Notes under the pieces: model-generated | Seen by the model: the letters and a program-made list of their open reading frames with translations, nothing else | Told to the model about the DNA's origin: nothing | Databases searched by the model: none | Position numbers and translations under genes: made by a program | In this document: positions 56,415 through 64,000 of the stretch, in pieces | Layout of the letters: each line of letters opens with the position of its first letter | How positions within the stretch are numbered: position 1 is the first letter of the stretch | Assembly (NCBI GenBank): GCA_022496805.1 | Contig: CM040093.1 | Span: forward strand, 808,501-872,500 | DNA from: Pohlia nutans | Lineage: Eukaryota > Streptophyta > Bryopsida > Bryales > Mniaceae | DNA length: 64,000 nt | Direction: 5' to 3'

Positions 56415-56819
56415 ATGAACACTCGGTCGAGAGCGAGAGCAGATCGAGAAGTGAGGAGGACTATTGAAAAACAGAGGCGTATTGAGAGAAGGCAAAGGTT
56501 AGAATCAAGAGAGAGCTCAGGGACGCCGTACAACTTGCGGACAACAATGGGTAGACGAGGGGTTAATTCTTCTAGGGGAACAGGTAGAGGTTCCAAAGGG
56601 GAAAAGACATTTGATGTCTCAGAAGTAGCTCCGATCGTTTTATTTCCTGTATCGGAGGAAGAGAACCCAGTTGACAAAGGGGGTAGTGAGGTGATCTTTA
56701 TGTGCATTACTAAAGATATTTTTTTAATTGAAATCGCAATGTTCAATTCTATCATGGAAAGTGGAGACACATTAAATTCCCTTGTCGTTTGGGCAATGTT
56801 ATCGGCTCCTTTATGTTGA
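56415..56819 (+). CDS. Small basic ORF divergent from the second MULE accessory ORF
   Basis: A frame of 134 residues from ATG 56415. The N-terminal half is very Arg-rich (NTRSRARADREVRR, KQRRIERRQRLESR), then GRGSKGEKTFDVSE and an acidic bend. It looks like a nucleic-acid-binding or nuclear segment. Its place and orientation match the basic ORF at 18642 in the first MULE. The last third (after about residue 95) is hydrophobic and may be intron read-through. An overlapping minus-strand frame (56360-56953) is Ser/Leu-rich and less convincing. No family recognised. Confidence 0.35.
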   Translation: MNTRSRARADREVRRTIEKQRRIERRQRLESRESSGTPYNLRTTMGRRGVNSSRGTGRGSKGEKTFDVSEVAPIVLFPVSEEENPVDKGGSEVIFMCITKDIFLIEIAMFNSIMESGDTLNSLVVWAMLSAPLC

Positions 56820-56956
56820 TTGTTATCTGTGGTGTAGGAATGTGAATTGGTTTCGGTTTCTGGAACAGGGAATGACGCAGACAGAGCTTCAACTTGGGGC
56901 AGCGTCGAGTGCCTCAACATCAGTCCGAGTTTGATAATGTTTTCTTGATCCACTTA

Positions 56957-57475
56957 TGCCCCCTTCCCACCTGACTTTAGCTAAGACCCAAAGTATTTCC
57001 TAAAAACCGGGTAAAGCTTCCTTGGTATAGCAAAGGCATCTAGCTATTCCAATGCACTTACAAGAACTTGCTCCGGGCATTTTCAAGTAAGTTTTAGTTA
57101 AGTAGCTTTCACACATGTTCATTGTTTTAGTTACCAAGCAATGAATGTTGGGTAGTTTTTGTCCCATCCCCAAATGCCTTACTTCTCACCTATCTTACCA
57201 CCAATTTTTGTTAATGAAGCTCCTCGTGCTCTCATAGCTAAGACTAAAAAGCAACCTATCACAAGGGCGGGAGGTGACACTTCAAAAGTCCTATATTCTT
57301 GCCTCATGTTTAGGTACCGATGGGAGGGTTGGTGCTCGAAGCTTAAAACCTCTATTTTTAAGCCATGCAACATCATTTGCTAACTAGGCTCGGCACTAGA
57401 TAATGTCGATGGTGTGAAGGCCGGGTTGTTAGAACCAACTTTTAGTCTCAGCTAAAGTTAGGTGGGAAGGGGGCA
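56957..57475. mobile_element. 519-bp MITE with about 32-bp TIRs
   Basis: It starts TGCCCCCTTCCCACCTGACT and ends with the inverted counterpart (AGTTAGGTGGGAAGGGGGCA), with the arms continuing through TTTAGCTAAGAC / GTCTCAGCTAAA. The flanks are TTA on the left and TTG on the right, so a 3-bp duplication is possible but not exact. No coding sequence is supported. Confidence 0.75.
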
Positions 57476-60400
57476 TTGATGTTGTTTTTATTGTAAAATT
57501 ATGCTACCTACCAAACTTTCTATATGGCCTTTGAAGTGCGTAAACACCAAAAATGGTCTTTTCTTAATCAAAAATATTATTTGAAAGCTAACATGTTTAT
57601 TGATATGATAGTGAAGTTTGCCATCTCCAACATACTCTAGGATGCAAGCTTTATCAAACCGTATCTCAAGAGATTTTGAACAAATGTGAGTATTTGGTAT
57701 CTGAGCTTTTGGACCGGATTGTTTTTGTTCTAGTTACAATTAGGTGAAGATTGTGGGTCAAATTGCCCAACAACCGCTAGCTAGGTTGGAAGAGTTTGTT
57801 TTAAGGTTTGACATGTGGTGCTTGCAAAGAATATGATCCCCACTTCATAGGTTGTTCTTACTAAAGTAGTCGAATTTGTCATAGTTTCTTCCATAAGGTT
57901 TAGCCTCCTATGATTAGCAATAAATGTAGAAAATGAACATGGTTGATGAACAAATGTTGCACAAATCAAATGCCATTAGAATGAGATTTTAGGGTGACTA
58001 AACCTCAACTTGTGACACTTTTTCAAAGAGCATATATGCAATCTTCTAATGTAGCTATAGAGTTAGGTGTAGCTAAAGTGGTTAGTGTTGAACAGGTGTT
58101 GAGCATCATATTTTTGGCTATCCCAACTAATGGACCGTTGTATTAAAGTTTAGAATAATACAACAAATGTTACTTTTAGAAGAATATTGAACCTTTTTGC
58201 ACCCTAAATTAGGTGTTTGAATAAGACATATTTATCTTACAGTCATTTGAACTTCACAAAATTGATGAGTTTGAGAACCTTAAATGCACCAATAAGAAAT
58301 CTTGGGGTAACACTTCTAGCAACCCAACATATAATTTATGAAGGCATGTTATGCCATACCATGAGTAGGGACACCACATCAGTGCCCGGGAAGTTTTTGG
58401 AGCATAGTCGATCAAGACCCTAGTGTTTCTAATTCCAACCGGTTACATGTTGACATCTTCCAAGTCTACTTTATTCATTTGAAATATATTCTATAGATTC
58501 CTCTAGAATAATCGGTAATCCTCTTGAAGTCTAGAACTTCAACCAGTTATTTCTCAAACTCAACCAGAGTCATCTGTAATTAACCGCTGGTTCTCCCTGA
58601 GCCCTGCACCATACCTAGTTCCGAGTAGGCTTGAGATGATGGGCAATCAAGTTGAGTGGAGGCTGCATGCAAATTCTAAAAGAAGAGCACATATCTGGAG
58701 GTTGATGCAGGCCTTGCTTTTGGAACCTTTGGCCCGTGAAAAGGAGCTACACTCGTTTGTGCAATTAGGTTATCCCAGGATAATTTATCGACATTGCACA
58801 CTATAATTTTGAATATTTATCATTGCTGTAACAAAATACACTAATTATTTCTTATTGGGATTGCTCATGGATGAAGAAACAATGATATAAGTTGTTATTT
58901 GCATGGGTAAAAGGGGAACCTATTTGTGAAGGCAACCTAATCACATATATCCATGTAGAGTTCATCCACTCCTCTCCTTGGTGGGTGCCAGGAGATAAAC
59001 CAACAAAGGAGACGAGTCTCTCTTTTGTATATGACAAGTCTAGAACTTTGATTATTTTCACCTCAAGGACCTTCTCAACTATGAATGTGACATGTACATG
59101 ACGTCACCACTAACACCATCCCAACACAAAATTATTGTTGCTTAGTAACCGCGGCTCAAATCATAAACTCGCCATTGAAGGTGATTATAGGTCAACTATC
59201 CCAGTCTCAATAGATTATGTCACTTCTGCTCTTACAATGTAGTTAAAAGTGAGACACAATTTTGTTAGAGATAGGGTTCATTCCCTATTTCAGAATGCAA
59301 TACTAAACAGTCTCAAATCTTCCTTCCAATTCCGCCATCAAGTTGTTATTGGCCTTTAGCTTGCGGAGGCTACTACACTCCGTTACTCTAGAAAACGGTC
59401 CTCTGTAATACCATCTTCATGTACTTCCACGAGTTTCATGGGCCTTTAGCCTTCACGGACTGGGAATCAATTTCACTTCATTTCACAATAATGAAAGCTG
59501 TATTCTGTCCATTGCCTGCCATTTGTAGACTGAATTCCCAACCAATTGGTACTAGGACAGAAGAATTTGGAAAACCCTTTGCCAAATTTGCAACAATATC
59601 TTCGGCAACATACGTTTCCAAAGCCAGATCCACATGAAATAAACCATGGCCAGAAAAAAACCTATGAACACCAGATTCATAGTTGAACAAATTGAACAAT
59701 CGAAAACACATTAACAATTAGTCTGGAGTGGACAACTCGAATGATATTGACTTTACCTGAAATCTCAAAGTTACATGAATTAGAAACTGCTAGCTTTGAG
59801 CAGCTTTTGCTGCCACTTTGTCGTGGTAGACTAGTTGCGGTGATTACAAACTGCCAACAAAGAATCTGATTAGCCGTAGCTTTGATGAAAGGATTAAAAA
59901 TTGCTCTCTCCTAACAACTTGATGCTGTCTATCTCTCTTCTCCATGCCTTAGTCCTTCCAGATAATACTACATGTGCCATGAAAAAGAAACGCACGTGCA
60001 ATTTGCTGCTTCTCATCCTTTCCCTTTCCTAAGCATCTAAACTAATCTTCACTCCTCCTGCCAGAAACGGTGAACTAATTGGCAGTTGCACAGGCAGTTG
60101 TTCCTCAAGTTGTGTCTGGTCCGTCTGAGATGCTTGTATTGCTACAAAGTTTGCAAGGAGAGCTAGAGATGTGTTGAATTCCCCTCTTAGACCTCCTCGG
60201 TGGCCATGACCTCCTTTGATTGCCAGAACTCCTTTCGGCAAATGGACAGACCATTAGAATCGTCTGGACCAAGCTCAGTGTCGTATCGTGTGCACGTGCC
60301 ATTAAGTTCCTTGTGCATTTGCATGGATAGTAGAATATTATGGATGCTCAAATTGGGGAGACTCTATTATACAATTAGGGGGTTTGACTTCCTTGCCTCT

Positions 60401-60640
60401 TTGGAAAAATGTAACTAATTATTTACATAGAATAAATTTTTGAAACAACTTGCAAATTATAAATGAATTTTGATAATCCTACGTCGTAGATTTGCTAATG
60501 CAACAAAGACTTTTTGTGTAATCTACTATGTAGAAGTTCGAGAAGATGAAAAACAAATCAAAGAACAAATAGTCAATTTAAGTAACACTTGTTTTGTGCC
60601 AACTCAAATAGGTTGGGCCATATAATGAATTTGAATATAG
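57476..60640. other. Intergenic DNA
   Basis: No supported gene. Minus-strand frames at 59478-59717 and 60029-60241 have balanced amino-acid composition (for example KGFPNSSVLVPIGWEF and LLANFVAIQASQTDQ) and might be exon remnants, but no domain is recognised and no splice path joins them. Confidence 0.4.
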
Positions 60641-61254
60641 GGGTGCAAGCACGGTAAAGTGGACAACTCTTGATCCTTGCTCAAGTTTAAGTGAAAGTGA
60701 TCCAAAACTATATACTAACTTTGAATTTTATGAAATAAAAATTCATAAACATTTAGAAAACATATGAATCTACAAAGCCACGCGGTTTATGTTCACAAAA
60801 AACAATTTCAAACAACGTATGTGTATTTTAGAAGATGGTGCAAGTGATGAACAAGTGGGTGACATTGAAAAGATAATTGTCAAAAACTTGTTTAAAATAT
60901 AATTACATTACATTAAATTAATGAATCTTTGCAAAAAAAATTATGATGACCTCAAATTTAAAATGAATTCAAGGAATATGAAAAAAAATCCGAGTTCAAA
61001 ATATTTAAGGTCATGAAATTTACGTTCAAAACTATATTTAGTCAGTTGTTTTTACGCATCACTTTTGATGATAGGTTTTGAAGATCTCATATTGATATTT
61101 TGTATTTGTGTACCTAACTTAACAATAGAGGTCACCATGAAAAAATATATATTTTAAACAACATTTTGCTACTACTTATAGGCGTTTGACGAAGAAAATC
61201 ATGGCTTTCGTATACCGGAGCACTTTCTTGGTCCACTTTACTATGCTTGCACCC
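60641..61254. mobile_element. MITE of the GGGTG(A/C)AAGC family, copy 3 (614 bp)
   Basis: It begins GGGTGCAAGCACGGTAAAGT and ends with the inverted ACTTTACTATGCTTGCACCC. It is flanked by ATAG on both sides (60637-60640 and 61255-61258). Its length equals that of copy 2, and short interior phrases near the ends (CTTATAGGCGTTTGACGAA against CTTATGGCCTTTGACCAAA) match, so it is a diverged member of the same family. Confidence 0.8.
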
Positions 61255-61258
61255 ATAG

Positions 61259-64000
61259 CATGTATAATTTAGATTCTTTTAAGAGTTTATTTGGCCCAAA
61301 AAATAATAAAAAAGACCTTGAATTAGTCTAAGAAGACCCCTTGAGATGAATTAACTACAAACTTATGGGGATCATATTTCTACTAAACTCCTTATACCTT
61401 GGTAATATTGCTAGGGCCCATCTCAAATTGGTGGGCTTCTAGCCTTGGCCTTAGCACATAGGACATGTCAAATGAAGTCATAAAAAGTAAAGAGTAACTT
61501 GTAAGAAGGTATGTAGCAAGGGAGTGAGACACGGATTATATAAGCCTACTCTTTCCAATAGAGTTTCCATTGAAAAGTGGCAGTAGCACGAGCACTAAAA
61601 GACTCTTCACGTATGCTTGTTTCTTCATGAATCTGGCATCTATGATATCTTACTCTTTTAAACAATATCTTTAGAACAATTTATATTGTGTTCCTTTGGC
61701 TAATTTGACATCCATCTTGGTTAAGTGATGAAGATTGATGGGTTTTCTAACAATTTCTCAAGTACTTAGAGCAACTCTTGTGTTTAAATGCGGTTGCCGA
61801 GAAATTAATTTGGCCGCATAGACCTTCAATATAAATATCGATTGAGGGGTTGATCACACCGGTCACTTCTGGCACCATCCATCAGCATGTCCAGTTGTAA
61901 TAGTCTAAAAAGTGATGGGCCAACATCTATTTCTCAACATAATCCCCATCAAATTCATGGCTAGAACTAGACGGAAAGTTTGGTGTGATCAGGGCCCGAG
62001 AACCTACTAATATGGTCAAGGAAAGAAATCCACATGCATTTCTATGAGTTAATTTCAATTGTTATAACCTCTAACATTGAGGACCGGTTCATACAGCCCC
62101 CCAAGTCCTAAGTCCCAACTTGAAGTCACTTGAGGTCAATCCGTGCAATCTTAGACGTTGAGAGCAAGGAAGTTAGGACTTACCATTTCACACGGGTCCC
62201 AAGTCCCAAGTCCCAAGTATGACATGGATGACCACGTAGCAATACTTTTTGGAGGCGAGGCTTGGGACTAGTGTTAAGAGTTGGGTCAAGCAAAAGGATG
62301 GACCCAACTCTCAACACAAGTACCACAAATATATTTATCCATAAATAATCAAGATCTGATTTTTAATGATAGCTAACCATATTTTAATGGTTTCTTGAGA
62401 TTCAAAGGTTAGTACTTTGCTTCCAAGTTGGAATTTGCTAACATGAGTGGGACTTAGGACTAGGACCCCATGTGAACCTAGCCCCGAGTATGTTCAATCA
62501 CTATAGTTGATTATCATAGCATTCTTCAACAAGATCACCTAGCTCGTTTATTGGAGAATCAAATTAGGTTGATGCTAGAATCAACAAGGGGAGGGGGATA
62601 TTAAACTAATGAGGGTTTTGTAATATTTTTGATATTAAACTAATGAGGGTTTTGTAATATTCAAGTCAATTACATGCTTTATTGACGGTTTCACTTCAAA
62701 AATGAAATCCCAAAATATTGCTTATTTACTCAATGAAAGTGAACGTATATATTGGGTTTTGGACCTTGAAGGTGAAGTGCACTCAATATGGAATTTTGTG
62801 GATAAGTGGCCTTCAAAAATGCAAGGGCAATGTTTTTTCGAAGTCAGGCGAGGCGGGCGGAAGTTTTTGTTCAGGTCCAAATATTTCGATTTCATTCTGG
62901 GGGTTGCCCCTGCCCGTGTCTACCTCCCAAAAAAAACTCGTAGGGGGAGATTTAACGTCCCTCAACAAGGGTAGGTCACCCTAGATGATAGGCAATAGGG
63001 TCTAAATTGCAATCTACAACGAGGGAGTGACCAAGTTTATTCTAGAAATAGAAACTGAACAAAGAGCATTATGATAAGGGTCGTTTTACACACGTGATCA
63101 ATAATTGCGTGAAATAATGGTTTAATGATATATCATGGTCATAGTTGGCGGTTTGTAGATCATGACCTTGAAAAGAATCCATCCATGTCACATTTAAAAC
63201 TCTTGGTCACACGTCGTAGTGTAAAGCGAACTTCGGCTAGGATGTAGTGGTTTTAATGAAAAGAATTAACAAACAACATATAATAGATAAACCTTATTAA
63301 AATCTATTTTTTATTTTTAGATATAACTATGTCTAACATGGTCACCTTATTTTCCTCTGAGACAACGTATTTGAGTTCTCTCACTTTGAATGAACATCAA
63401 ACGTTATCCATTCTTGAACATGTAGGATTCCATGTCACTTTTTTATCCGTTTTTTGACATGTTCACCCATGGTCACTTTTATTTAGGTGACCTTGTGTAA
63501 AACTATGTGGGACCACCACTCATTTCTCTATTAATAAAAGATTTTTTAAAGCGTGGTTCTGGACATTGGTCACTAGTGTGAACTATTGCATTTAAAAATT
63601 CATGACAATTTTCCATAACAAATTCCCACGAACTATGAATTGGTATTAAATCTTGCTATCTCCTCCACACAAACTTGCAAGTGCCTCAAAACTTGAGTGT
63701 TCAAAATCTCCCACAAGAAACTTCAATCTCGTAAAAGTGTCCAATTAAGACACCTCTAGTTTGATAATGTTATACAAACTAGCTAGCTACAGAAGACAAA
63801 TACCCAAGTAAGCCACAAATACATGCACATACCTTACACTCTTATATACCTAAGATAGGCGTGCCTAATTTAGTTACTTATCATAATTTTGACGCCTATA
63901 TTTGGGTGGTATGTGGTTAGGGTTGGTTCTGAGAATAATATCAAAAAGTCATGTGCATAAAAGAGGTTGGACTACATGCTCAAAATATGATCAAAATTTT
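61259..64000. other. Intergenic DNA
   Basis: No supported gene. A CCCAAGT direct repeat lies at about 62199-62220 and a 34-bp tandem duplication at 62597-62664. The plus-strand frame 62702-62974 (90 codons, ending in basic KKTRRGRFN) has no recognised motif. Confidence 0.4.
62597..62664. repeat. 34-bp tandem duplication
   Basis: Two nearly exact copies of a unit starting GATATTAAACTAATGAGGGT, beginning at 62597 and 62631. Confidence 0.9.

Noticed and set aside
59478..60241. Minus-strand frames that might be exons
   Set aside because: Composition is plausible, but there is no recognised domain and no consistent splice path. They are left as intergenic with a note.
56000..64000. Right terminal repeat of the second MULE
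   Set aside because: No GCTAGCATGTGAGCC-like or other convincing inverted partner was found, and the left side is overrun by the LINE, so its borders are not called.

Overview
The window looks like a repeat-rich region of a land-plant nuclear genome. Supporting signs are a primer-binding site that matches the anticodon arm of plant-type initiator tRNA-Met, telomere-type AAACCCTA motifs, a plant-specific WRC zinc finger, short GT-AG introns, and several plant-style transposon classes. The lineage below land plant cannot be fixed from the sequence; a seed-free plant is a guess. No rRNA, tRNA or CRISPR locus was found. Almost every gene-like feature belongs to a mobile element.

Layout. 1-1475 is simple-repeat intergenic DNA. 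1476-7151 is a young Ty1/copia retrotransposon on the minus strand: a single 1366-residue reading frame, near-identical LTRs and a half-tRNA primer site. 7157-12747 is mostly AT-rich non-coding DNA with a diverged tandem repeat that is split by a 302-bp inverted-repeat insertion. 12757-31657 is the centrepiece: an 18.9-kb Mutator-like element (MULE) with terminal inverted repeats and a perfect 9-bp target duplication (AATAGGAAG). It holds a minus-strand transposase broken by two TAG codons, two small accessory ORFs, about 6 kb of higher-order minisatellite, and an apparently intact ten-exon plus-strand gene. That gene joins a ParB-like domain (DGNHR) to a beta-type N4/N6 DNA methyltransferase fold whose catalytic motifs are altered.

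31667-44760 is AT-rich DNA with many non-autonomous DNA elements: three members (one of them at 60641) of a GGGTG(A/C)AAGC family, a palindromic CACTA-like MITE, and a 3.9-kb element with about 456-bp inverted arms. 44760-46397 is an ORF with an RRM-like region, possibly a LINE ORF1. About 46400-51385 is a decayed A-rich LINE with a 2A-like peptide (GDVEINPGP), an AP endonuclease and a reverse transcriptase interrupted by a 234-bp CACTA-type MITE. 51447-56819 is a second, more decayed MULE transposase with flanking accessory ORFs. The rest is intergenic, with two more MITEs.

How the parts relate. The methyltransferase-like gene and the second MULE transposase carry an identical 25-nt stem-loop-forming element about 60 nt after their stop codons. 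This ties the accessory gene to the MULE family rather than to random host-gene capture. The small minus-strand ORF next to the first transposase shares an MWGPxW motif with the ParB-like exon. A working inference is that this MULE carries an accessory DNA-binding or modification-related system, possibly acting on its own repeat array, comparable in logic to the anti-silencing genes of VANDAL MULEs. The function itself is not shown by the sequence.
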